From CAIQPS01 sp963721365 (GTDB lineage Bacteria; Actinomycetota; Thermoleophilia; RBG-16-64-13), in NCBI GenBank assembly GCA_963721365.1, contig CAVRJE010000028.1, positions 1-64,000 of the forward strand: a DNA stretch of 64,000 nt, in the 5' to 3' direction. The notes under the pieces were generated by a model, which saw only the letters and a list, made by a program, of their open reading frames with translations, did no database searches and was not told the DNA's origin. The position numbers and the translations under genes are program-made. Below, piece after piece: positions 35,374 to 43,817 of this stretch; the first letter of the stretch is position 1, and every line of letters begins with the position of its first letter.

Positions 35374-35443
35374 GGCGCTATCATAATGCTGGCAGCACGC
35401 AGATATGCAAGTATCCGCTTACACGATTATAATGGGAGACACG
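35374..35443. promoter_or_regulatory. Divergent promoter region of the arsenic module
   Basis: A 70-base AT-richer gap between acr3 and arsR. A perfect TATAAT lies at 35428-35433 for arsR, only about ten bases before its ATG, so the arsR message may have a very short leader. On the other strand TATGAT near 35384 may serve acr3. No convincing ArsR dyad could be settled by eye. Confidence 0.5.
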
Positions 35444-35795
35444 ATGACTTCTTCGGCACGCACATTGGCGTCCATCTACAAGGCCCTGGCCGACGAGACC
35501 CGGGTCCAGATGCTGGCTCTCCTGCTCGAGCAGCCGGAGTTGTGCGTGTGCCATCTGGAGCAGGACGCTCGACATCACCCAGTCCAAGGCGTCGCGCCAC
35601 CTGCGCTACCTGCTCAACGCGGGCCTGCTCCGGACCGCCGCGAGGGCGTCTGGATGTACTACCGGCTGGCCGAGGACATGTCGCCCGAGTCTACGGGCGC
35701 TCGTCGAGTCGGTGGGCAGCATGCTCGACCCCGAGGTGCTCACCGACCTGCGGGCGCGGCTCGAGACCTCCATCTGCGCCCCGCCCGGCGCCTGA
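35444..35795 (+). CDS. arsR: ArsR-family metalloregulatory repressor
   Basis: About 116 residues of winged-helix repressor: ASIYKALADETRVQMLALLL, then the metal-binding motif ELCVCHLEQ, then DITQSKASRHLRYLLNAGLL and GVWMYYRLAED. In this class As(III) binding at the Cys pair of ELCVC releases the repressor from DNA. Frames change near 35,565, 35,635 and 35,690. GGGAG is five bases before ATG at 35444; in-frame ATGs at 35405 and 35432 are less likely. It presumably controls itself and the divergent acr3-arsM genes. Confidence 0.88.
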
Positions 35796-35854
35796 CCGGC
35801 GCTCGGCCGGGAGCCGAGCGCCCGCGGCGCCTGACCCTCCGCCCCGGCCCAGGC

Positions 35855-37073
35855 CTAGTCACGGGCACCGTATCCCTGGAACTTCTGGAACGCGGCCCGG
35901 TAGTTGTCGCGGTCGGTCTTGCCCTCTTGAAGAAAGTCGTGCCGGCACGGCGGAGCCCGCGGTCTCGCATGGCGTCGCACGCCGAGAATGGTGGCCTGTA
36001 TGCGCTTGCGCCATGCACGTTGCGGCCTCGTCGAGCCACTTGTGCGATTCCTGGAAGACGGGGGGCACCGGAAGGGCCGAAAGCTCGGTCACCGAAGCGT
36101 CGAGCTTGTCCAAAATCGCCTGGAGTTCGTTATCCACGGTCTGCGGAACGTGAGGGGCTGAGGCGTTTATCTTCTGCGCCAGCACTGGGATACGCGCGTC
36201 GGCATCGGTGAGTAGCGCCACCAGCGCATCGGTAGCCGTAAGGTACTGCACCACCGGGTCGAGAGTGGTGGTGGTGGTGATGGCGATCGACGTGGTGGTG
36301 GACACGGCGACAGTCGTGGACGTCGTGCTCGCAGGCGGAACGGTGGTTGTCGTTTCGGCAGCAACGGTAGTGTCGCTGGCCTGGACGGTCGTGGTCACCG
36401 AGCCCGAGGAGTCGTCGTCACGCACAAGGAGGAACGCCGCCACTCCAGCCGCAGCCAGAACGATCACCACCGCGACGGCGATGCCGGCTATGAGACCGCC
36501 GCGACCCTTCCGCGGCGGCTGCGCCCGCCCGTACGCGAGGTAGGGGGGCGGCGTCGCGAGCGCGTAGCCAACCAGCGGGGGTGTGGGCGGCGGCGGAGCA
36601 AGCGGGACTGAAGGCGGGCGGGGCGGCGCCGCAGGCGCGGCCGGGCCGACCATAGCCGCCAACGCGGCCGCGTCGGCGGCCGGCAGGGGCACTACCTTGC
36701 GGGCTTCGGCGACTGGGGGCAGAACGCCGGAGTCGCCGGCCGCCGCGCCCTTGATGAGGGTCGGTTCCTCACCGGCCGGCTGCCCGACGAGCGTCACGTC
36801 TTCCACGAGGGGCGGCTGCACGATGGTGGCGGCCTCGCTGCCCGCGGACGATTGCACCATGGTGGCTGCTTCGTCCGCCGCCGGAGCGGCGACCATGGTG
36901 GCTGCTTCGCTGCCCTCAGGAGGCACCACGACCGTCGCAGCGCTCATGGCGTCCGTATCTCCAGGGGGAACGGCACCGGCTTCGGTCGCGGGCGGGGCCC
37001 CGACCGGCGTACCGCAGTACCTACAGAAGGCCTTGCCTTGGGAGATCTTCTCACCGCAGTTGGAGCAGAACAT
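35855..37073 (-). CDS. Zinc-ribbon membrane protein with repeated Thr motifs
   Basis: About 405 residues. A double zinc knuckle opens the protein (FCSNCGEKI...FCRYCGTPV). Then comes a disordered Ala/Pro-rich region with repeated short motifs (AATVVV, AATMVA, AATMVQ, AATIVQ, VTLVG, PTLIKG), one membrane helix (IAGIAVAVVIVLAAAGVAAF), a long Thr/Ser-rich linker, and an outside helical domain (about 110 residues). The frame changes near 36,015; the true end reads REGKTDRDNY-like ...FQKFQGYGARD. GGGGGGAG precedes ATG at 37073. The function is unknown. The Thr repeats could be phosphorylation sites read by FHA domains, which is inference. Confidence 0.7.
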
Positions 37074-37246
37074 GCTCTCCCCCCGATCATCGAGCGCCGG
37101 CGTGAGCGGCAACTTGCCGCACAGCAAGGGTAGTGAGCAGCCGCCGAAAAGTCCACCGGGCGCCGGCACAGGTCGGCGGCCACCTGCCTGTGCCGCCGTC
37201 GGTCCCCGCCCGTGCAGGCGCCCGCGTCGAGGCCGGCGATGCTAAC

Positions 37247-37729
37247 ATGTGCGGCATGACAGACGAAGAACGGGAACTCAAGGACAAGCCGGCGCCCTCC
37301 GAGGAGGCAGCCGACAACCCTCTCCACAAGAAACTCGGGATCAGGGCCGGGCTCACCGGCGCCGTCGTGGCGCCGCCCGAAGAGAGCGGGTTGCTCTCCC
37401 CCCTACCCGAAGGCTTCACAGTGCTGGCGTCGGTCGACGAACTGACCGCGTCCGAGGGCCTCTTCGACTACGTGCACGTTCTTCGCCCGCAACCGCGCCG
37501 ACCTCGTCAAGGACTTTCACCAGCTGCGCGACAAGGCTCGCTCCGGGCGGCAGCCTCTGGATCTCCTGGATAAAGCAGTCGTCGGTGCGCGGCGGCGGCG
37601 GACTTCCGGGCGATCTGAACGAGAACACCATCCGCCGCCTGGCACTGGCCGGCGGTCTGGTGGACGTGAAGGTGGCCGTCGCTCGATGCGGAGTGGTCCG
37701 CGCTCAAGCTGGTCTGGCGCCGCCACTAA
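37247..37729 (+). CDS. DUF3052 family protein
   Basis: About 160 residues with the family pattern: HKKLGIRAGLTGAVVAPPEE, LSPLPEGFTVLASVDEL, FDYVHVFARNRADLVKDFHQ, GGSLWISWIKQ and GLVDVKVAVLDAEWSALKLV. DUF3052 proteins are small and found mainly in Actinomycetota; their role is not established. Frames change near 37,485 and 37,690. Start is ATG at 37247 or 37256. It converges with the radical SAM gene. Confidence 0.8.
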
Positions 37730-38740
37730 GGGCTGCTAGCGCCCTCGATCGCCTTCGGCACCGAGGCCCGGCGTGTTCCCCACCTGCTGGGCCCAGGTTG
37801 TCCTGGAGCGAGGCTCAACAGCCCCCGCTCGGTGCCGGCCCGGATGGCCACGTAGCACTGGTCGCAGCTCTCCCGGGTGGACTTGAAGCCCTTCGACCGC
37901 CTCTTTGCGCGACGTCGTACTGCATGTCCGGGATACATCGAGCAGGCGTTGAACAGCCCGTCGGGCCGCACCACCATGAACCGCCGCCCCGCCTGGCACC
38001 CGCCTCATGCCGCCTTCGGCGAAGAAGCGGTAGGTCTGCTCGAGGATCCAGTCGGAGTTCATGACCGTCGCCGAAGTCGCGCCGGTGCTCCTTGAGGTAG
38101 TCGAAGTGCTTGCGCAGCACCGCCAGGTCCTCGGGCTTGCTGATGCACAAGGCTCATGTCGCCCGTGCGAAGCGCGCTGTAGGCGCTGAACGAGATCTGC
38201 GTGCCCCACTCCGCCGCCTTGGCCACCAGTCCCGGGATCGTCGTCGAAGTTCGCGTGCGTGAGCGCCGAGTTCAGCACGATGTTGTCCCGCCCGTACTTC
38301 TTGACGAGGTAGGGGATCATCTCGCTCATCTTGGCGTATAGCCCGGGGATGTCCCGGAAATCGTCGTGCCGCTCGTCGGGGAAGTCGAGCGAGATGGAGA
38401 AGAGGGAGACTCCCGCCTCGTTGAGAGCGAGATACTTCTCCTCGGTCATGAGCCACCAGTTGCTCACCAGCACCACCAGGGGAAGTCCGTTCGGGCGTTT
38501 GACGGCCTTGACGATGTCCACCAGGTCGTCGCGCAGCAGGGGCTCGCCACCCGACAACTGGCAGACGCCGGGCTTGAGCTCTTCGGAGTAGCGCCGGTAG
38601 TCGTCCGGCGTCATCAGCTCGGCCTCCGCTTTGATGCCGCCCTTGTCGCAGTGCATGGCAGTCGGCGCAGCACGAGTGGGTGACTTCGAACGAGAGGCAC
38701 ACGGGCCAGCCCTTGGTCCGGTTCTACAGAGACCTGACAC
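37726..38740 (-). CDS. Radical SAM protein with SPASM-like Cys cluster
   Basis: About 335 residues pieced together over roughly six frame changes. The radical SAM motif reads EVTHSCCADC followed by a third Cys just before DKGG, fitting CX3CX2C once a one-base shift near 38,650 is allowed. Then come LSGGEPLLRDDLVDIVKAVK, VLVSNWWLMTEEKYLALNEA and SISLDFPDERHDDFRDI. The C-terminal part has Cys residues (FNACSMYPDMQ, TRESCDQCYVA) as in SPASM domains that hold extra Fe-S clusters. Such enzymes often modify peptides or cofactors; no precursor peptide gene was seen nearby. Start near 38,740 is uncertain. Confidence 0.72.
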
Positions 38741-38744
38741 CGAT

Positions 38745-38758
38745 CCGAATCGATTCGG
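38745..38758. promoter_or_regulatory. Palindrome upstream of the radical SAM gene
   Basis: CCGAATCGATTCGG is a perfect 14-base palindrome, flanked by further partial symmetry (GACA ... TGTC). It lies five bases upstream of the presumed start of the minus-strand radical SAM gene in the roughly 250-base gap before the WecA-like gene, and may be an operator. Nothing else is recognised in that gap. Confidence 0.4.
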
Positions 38759-38992
38759 TTGTCTTCATGCGCGGGGCGTTTCCATTTCGACGAGGCCGGC
38801 AGGCCTTTGACGTTGCGCCCGACACTCTACCTCACCGCCACGGCGGAAGCACATTATCCTGCCGCTTCTCCACCGATGGTACGATTCTCATGACCGACGC
38901 AAGAACCGGGCGGTGCGGCCACGTGCTAGCATCACATAGTCGACTTCTTCCACGCGCTGGGCATCGCCGACCCAGGTGGGTCGGGCTGGATC

Positions 38993-40157
38993 GTGGTGAT
39001 CCTCACCTTCGTCATCGCGGGGCTGGCGGCGTGGCGCTTCATGCCCCGTTTGCGGGTATTCGCTCTTGAGGTCGGCTGGGCCGACGAGCCCAACGCCCGG
39101 CGCCTCAACAAGGAGCCCCTCCCCAACGCCGGCGGGCTGGCCATCTTCGCCGCCGTAGCCGTCGCCCTCGTGGTCACGGCGCTCCTGCATCCCATCTCCA
39201 TCCAGGACGTCCAGATAAACGTGCTGGCCATCCTCCTAGGCGGCTCGTTCATGATCATCGCCGGCTTCATCGACGACCAGTTCGGCCTGCCCCCCGTCTT
39301 CCGCCTGCTGGTGCAACTCGTCGCCGCGTTGCTGCTGGTGAGCACCGGCATCCGGATCGGAGTGGGGTTCGGCGGAAGCTTCGCGGAACGCTCTGTCGGT
39401 CCTCTTCACGGTCATCTGGATCATGGCCATCACCAACGCAATGAACCTCATCGACGGAGTCGACGGCCTGGCCGGGGGCGTGAGCTTCATCACGGCCATG
39501 AGCCTGCTGGCCGTCTCGGCGCAGGACCAGAGCAAGGCGGCCGCGACCATCGTCCTCGCCGCGGTAGGAGGAGCGGCCCTTGGGTTCCTGCGGCACAACC
39601 TGCCGCCGTCACGCATCATCATGGGCGACAGCGGCGCCTACTTCTTCGGCTTCGTGCTTGCCGCCTCGAGCATCCTGGGCGGGCTGAAGATCACCACGGC
39701 CTTCTCGCTTTTCCCCACGGTCCTCTTCCTGTTCCTGCCCCTGCTCGACACCGTCGTGGTCATCCTCCGCCGTCTGCTCAAGCGAAAGAACCCAATCTCC
39801 AGCCCGGGCAAGGACCACCTCCATCACGGCCTGCTGGCGCGGGGGTTCTCACCCGGCCGCACCATCGTCGTGTTGCTCGGAATCACCCTGGCGGCGAACA
39901 TCCTGGCCATGGCGGTGCAGGGAATGTCCGCGATGGTCATCGTGGTCACCACGCTGGGCATCCTGGTGCTGCTGGCGGTCGTGACCTGGAGAAGGCGTCG
40001 CGCCTTCCTGCGGGCCAGGGCCAGGGCCAGGCGCGAGGCCGAGGCGGAGTCAGCGGCCTCCAAGGAGTCGGCCGCCGGGCCCGGGCAGACTCCTGCGGGG
40101 ACTTCCCAGGCCGAATTGGGCGCCGACGACGCCGGCGGCGCCGAGCCGTCCGCCTAG
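38993..40157 (+). CDS. Undecaprenyl-phosphate sugar-1-phosphate transferase (WecA/TagO-like)
   Basis: About 388 residues and about 11 membrane helices. Active-site blocks of the MraY/WecA family are present: GFIDDQFGLPP (Asp pair), AMNLIDGVDGLAGG, RIIMGDSGAYFFGF and GKDHLHHGLLARG. It would transfer a HexNAc-1-phosphate from UDP-sugar to undecaprenyl phosphate, beginning polysaccharide or cell-wall glycopolymer synthesis. The frame changes near 39,400. GTG at 38993 falls inside the first helix; the frame is open upstream to 38,930 but has no good start there, so the N-terminus is uncertain. The C-terminal tail is Ala/Arg/Glu-rich. Confidence 0.88.
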
Positions 40158-40275
40158 CGCGCCTCGCGCCCGAAAAAGGGCGCTCGAACTCGCCGAAACC
40201 GAAGCCGCTGCGGAGCCGTCCTAGCGGCAACCGAAAAGGCACACGGCATGAGGGTCTTTGGATTGGAGGGGCGCG

Positions 40276-40719
40276 ATGAACAGCCGCAGGAAACGTCAAG
40301 GGATCGCTGCAGTGATCCTCGTTCTGGTCATGGCGGGGACGGCGCTGGTGAGCGCGGGGTGCGGCAGCCAGGCGAACGCCGCTAACGGCCCCGTGAAACT
40401 GACGGAGGCCGACAACGGCAAGGCCATCACTGTCAAGGTGGGCGACGAGATCCAGGTGATCCTCGCCGGCAATCCGACCACCGGTTATTCCTGGACCGCG
40501 TCCCTCACCGACGCGGACAAAGCGATCCTGCAGCAGCAGGGTGACCCGCTCTACGCTCAGCAGTCAACCGACCCGAGCATCGTGGGATCCGGGGGCACCT
40601 TCACCTTCACCTTCAAAGCCACGGCCGCCGGCCAGGTGAATCTCAAGTTGGGCTACGCGCGTCCATGGGAGAGCACGCAGCCCATCCAGACTCTATCGGT
40701 GACGGTCACCGTCAAGTAG
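40276..40719 (+). CDS. Chagasin-type (I42) cysteine protease inhibitor lipoprotein
   Basis: A 147-residue secreted lipoprotein (signal helix, then lipobox SAGCGSQ). The mature part has all three inhibitory loops of the chagasin/ICP family: NPTTGYSW, the Gly-rich loop SIVGSGGTFTF, and RPWE in LGYARPWEST. In known members these loops block the active site of papain-like proteases. GGAGGGG lies six bases before ATG at 40276. A shared strong hairpin follows. It may guard the cell surface against host or neighbour proteases, or control an own protease; the target is unknown. Confidence 0.88.
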   Translation: MNSRRKRQGIAAVILVLVMAGTALVSAGCGSQANAANGPVKLTEADNGKAITVKVGDEIQVILAGNPTTGYSWTASLTDADKAILQQQGDPLYAQQSTDPSIVGSGGTFTFTFKATAAGQVNLKLGYARPWESTQPIQTLSVTVTVK

Positions 40720-40741
40720 TAGCGGCGCAGGGGTGCGCTCA

Positions 40742-40783
40742 CGCGAAGCCCCCCGGAGCGATACGCTCCGGGGGGGCTTCGCG
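40742..40783. terminator. Bidirectional hairpin between convergent lipoprotein genes
   Basis: CGCGAAGCCCCCCGGAGCG pairs with CGCTCCGGGGGGGCTTCGCG across an ATA loop (19-base stem with one bulge). It lies between the stops of the I42 gene and the convergent minus-strand lipoprotein gene. T-tracts are short on both sides, so it may work by stem strength alone. Confidence 0.8.
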
Positions 40784-40826
40784 GTTCACTCGGCCGGTAA
40801 CTCGATCGCGGATCTGTCCGTCCCGC

Positions 40827-41685
40827 TCATTTGCTGGTGAGGGTCAGACTCCCCAGATCCATGCTTACGGTGATGGTGAGCAACTTGCCCTGTTTGTCCG
40901 TACCCACTGCCGGAGTGCTGTACGTCTTGTCGGCCGTCGTCCAGGTGCCTTCCTGAGTAACGTCGGTCAGCTTGCCCTTGATGACCACTTTGGCGGCCGT
41001 GCCCGCAGGCACGATGATGTGCATAGCAGCCGACCCCCGCCTTGATGGTCACCGAGCCGTCGCTACGCAGCGCCCCGGAAAAATCGAGGGTGAACGACCC
41101 GGCGCCGCCGGTGAACTCCATCTTCTTGAAGTTGGCGTCGCCGAGACCGGTGAGAGTCACCGACGAGGCGCCCGTCTGGTAGGTGAGCGACTCCATCTGG
41201 CTCGGGTTGGGAGCCGAGAAGTTCACCGTGGTCTTGGACGCTCCATCCTTGATGCTGAGCTTCTGCAGGGATAGGCCGCCCAACTCGTAGGTGCCTCGAT
41301 AGGCTCCGGCCGTCACCGCCAGCCGCATGGGCGAGTTGCCCAGCTTGAGCGCCCAGTCGTTGACCACGTCGGTGCCGAGGCCGGACAGGCCCTTGGTGGT
41401 GCCCTGCTTGATGGTCACCGCTGAGTCGGTCCGCGTGACCTGCGGCTTCCAGGCCTCCACGTTGTACCGGATGACGCCGGACACCAGACCAGCGGCGCCC
41501 GGCTGGATGTCGAGATTGCCGGCGCCCATGCTCACGGTCACGTCGGTCACGGCAGCGCTGCCCAGCGGTTCGTCCACCGTGAGTTCCTGCGTCGGCCCGG
41601 TGCCTATGCCGCACCCCGTGACGAGCACAGCCGCTCCAAAGGCCGCCACCAGCCCCACGACCCCGATAGTCCTCTTCCAGTCCAT
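40827..41685 (-). CDS. Toast-rack/DUF4097-like beta-solenoid lipoprotein
   Basis: About 285 residues: lipoprotein signal (LVTGCGIG lipobox), then a regular array of strands with repeats such as VTDVTVSMGAGNLDIQPGA, LEFTGGAGSFTLDFSGAL-like and VSMDLGSLTLTSK. This layout is typical of the toast-rack/LiaF-type and DUF4097 beta-solenoid domains, often linked to envelope stress sensing. The frame changes near 41,025. ATG at 41685 begins MDWKRTIGVVG. Function not known. Confidence 0.7.
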
Positions 41686-41744
41686 GTCGGCCCGTCCTCC
41701 TCGTCCGCCTTCGTCCCTCCGACCCGGCTCCCGGGCCGGGCCTC

Positions 41745-42673
41745 TCAATCCAGTATCACAAATCCAGCGAGCAAAGGGTCGGCCATCGCAGTCAGGACGA
41801 CCGCGACCAGGCAGACCACCACGGCGATCACCACCGCGGCCGCGCGCATCAGCGGCCGGGCCGGGCGGCGACCCGCGAAGAAGCGCGCCCCGACGGCTGC
41901 GCCACCCGTGACCGGCGCCATCCGGCCACGAGCCCGCCGCGGCCAGGCGCCGCCCGCCGGACGACCGCGAGGAAGACGGCCAGCCAGGCGCCGCCCAGGC
42001 ACCAGCCGCCAAGGACATCGGACAGCCAGTGGACGCCCAGATACACGCGCGACACTCCGATCAGGCCCGCCGATGACCGCCGCCGCGAGCAGCGCTGCCC
42101 AGGCGGGCGCTGAGCCCTTCGCGGCAGCCGGCGGCCCGCTTCGGGCGCCGCCATGCGAAGGCCACGTAGACGAGCAGCGCCCAGGAACACCAGCGTGGTG
42201 AGAGCGTGGCCCGAAGGCATGCTGTGCGAGGTCGGCAGGGCGATGAGCGCGTCGGCGACCGGGGGCCGCAGCCCGCCCGACGATGGCCTTGGCCCCTCGG
42301 AGATGCCCCACCCGACCAGCAGTCCCACCGGCGATCAGAGCGGCCCGCCCCCGTCTCCCCCACACGCGCGAGCAGCAGGACGGCGGAGAAGCTCAGGGCC
42401 GCGAGCACCGGCGTCGTTGCCGACGAGGGTCAGCCGCCCAGAAGAAGTGGCTGCGCCCGGACGTCCGCCAGGCGATGAACGCGTCGGAGACCCGGCGATC
42501 CCAGGCCGCAGAGCGCGAGTCGGGGCCGGAGGCGGCCGCCAGCCAGACGAAGACCGCGAACAGGACCGCCGCCGCGACGAGCGGCGGCGACGGTTCCGGG
42601 CGGCGCCGGAGCTGCCGGCGCCGGCGCCGGACCGGACGCCCGCTGGGCCCGGCTGCCTCCGCGCGCGCCTCAC
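41745..42673 (-). CDS. PAP2-family membrane phosphatase
   Basis: About 300 residues reassembled over at least five frame changes. Family motifs are visible: a KAIVGRARPP-type first block (KxxxxxxRP, partly in another frame), the second block MPSGHALTTLVFLG (PSGH), and the third SRVYLGVHWLSDVLGGW (SRxxxxxHxxxD). N-terminal and C-terminal membrane helices are also seen (VAAAVLFAVFVWLAAA; VVIAVVVCLVAVVLTAM). It would dephosphorylate a lipid phosphate such as undecaprenyl pyrophosphate or phosphatidate. The probable GTG start at 42673 overlaps the stop of the GyrI-like gene. Confidence 0.75.
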
Positions 42674-43334
42674 GCGATCGGCACCACCGCGTGGCGCAGC
42701 ACGGTCTTGAGGTTCTCCGGCTTGGCCGTCCGCGGGTCGCCCAGGTAGATCTCGTGGTGGCGGCCGGCGAAGGCGTAGCCGTTCCGGCCCGCGAACTCGC
42801 CCATGCGCATGAGCGTGGCCGGTTCGTCGGCGTAGGGTCCGATGTGCATCACCTGCACGCACAGCCCTTCGTCGAAGCGCTCCAGGCGCAGCCTGTCGAG
42901 CACGCGCGGCGTCCTTGCCGTCTTTGGCGTACTTCGTGCGCAACTGTTCTACCGCCTCCGCGAACATCTCCGCGGTGATGTGGTCGGGCTGCATGATCAT
43001 GAGCGTCCACAGCCACTGGTCGGAGGCGGCGTAGTCCGCGCCGCCTTCGGGGGTGGTCCACAGCCCCTCCAGCGCCATGACGCCGTAGTCGATGGGGTTC
43101 TCCGCCCTCTTCTTGGACATGAACTTGAGGGTGTACGACGCTCCGTACAACGCCCCGATGGCCTCGGCGAAACGCGGGAGAGTCGCCGGGCATGAGGCCG
43201 GGCTCTATCTGCCCGTCGATCATGACGAACTGCATCTCGGGCACCTGGACCAGGACGCACTCCTTGGCGGACGGCTGATAGAGGTGCTTGAGCTGCTTCT
43301 TGAGATCGAGTTTCACCGGAGCGTCGCCGGCCAT
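42670..43334 (-). CDS. GyrI-like small-molecule-binding protein
   Basis: About 220 residues with the GyrI-like/SOUL fold pattern: LVQVPEMQFVMIDGQIEPG, YTLKFMSKKRAENPIDYGVM, LEGLWTTPEGGADYA and CVQVMHIGPYADEPATLMRM, then HEIYLGDPRTAKPENLKTVL. Stand-alone members bind hydrophobic compounds or hydrolyse some cyclopropanoid toxins. Frames change near 43,170 and 42,910. ATG at 43334. Likely co-transcribed with the PAP2 gene. Confidence 0.85.
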
Positions 43335-43511
43335 GAGCTTCCTCCCCGCGACGCGATTCCCACATACCATCGATACTTGCGGCACACCGTCAGCGTCTCC
43401 GAGTGCGATACGCAGGACTTCGCGGTGCGATGGCCAATAAGTAAGACGGTCCGAGTGCTTCCCGCGCGCCGTTCCCAGCGCCGCGGACACGACGCAACAC
43501 AAGGAGGAGCC

Positions 43512-43814
43512 ATGAAAGAAGTCCCCGGGCTCTACGCAGAATTCCGCACGCGATTCCCCGAGATCATCGAGAAGAACGAAGAACTGGGCCGCATGGTGCA
43601 CGAGCAGGGCCCGCTCGACGAGAAGACCCGCGCGCTGGTGAAGATCGGCATCGCCGCGGCGAGCCTGCATCTGACCTCGGTCACCACCCAGGTGGCCCGC
43701 GCCCGCGAGGCCGGCGCCACCGAGGACGAGATCATGCACGCCCTGCTGCTCGTTATCCCCACCTGCGGCTTCCCCACCTTCATGCAGGCGTATCGCGAGT
43801 ACAGGGGCGAATAG
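43512..43814 (+). CDS. Carboxymuconolactone decarboxylase (CMD/AhpD-like) family protein
   Basis: A 100-residue all-helical protein: LDEKTRALVKIGIAAASLH and ARAREAGATEDEIMHALLLV are family signatures. The CxxC pair of peroxidatic AhpD proteins is absent (the site reads SLHLTSVTT), so it is nearer to the non-redox CMD type. AAGGAGGAG precedes ATG at 43512. It is followed after three bases by the putA-like gene, suggesting co-transcription. Confidence 0.85.
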   Translation: MKEVPGLYAEFRTRFPEIIEKNEELGRMVHEQGPLDEKTRALVKIGIAAASLHLTSVTTQVARAREAGATEDEIMHALLLVIPTCGFPTFMQAYREYRGE

Positions 43815-43817
43815 ACC

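Noticed and set aside
37726..38740. RiPP cluster around the radical SAM/SPASM-like gene
   Set aside because: No short precursor-like gene or peptide exporter is adjacent; neighbours are DUF3052 and a WecA-like transferase.
40166..40183. Small hairpin GCGCCC-GAAAAA-GGGCGC after the WecA-like gene
   Set aside because: A six-base stem without a T-tract on the coding strand is too weak to call a terminator.
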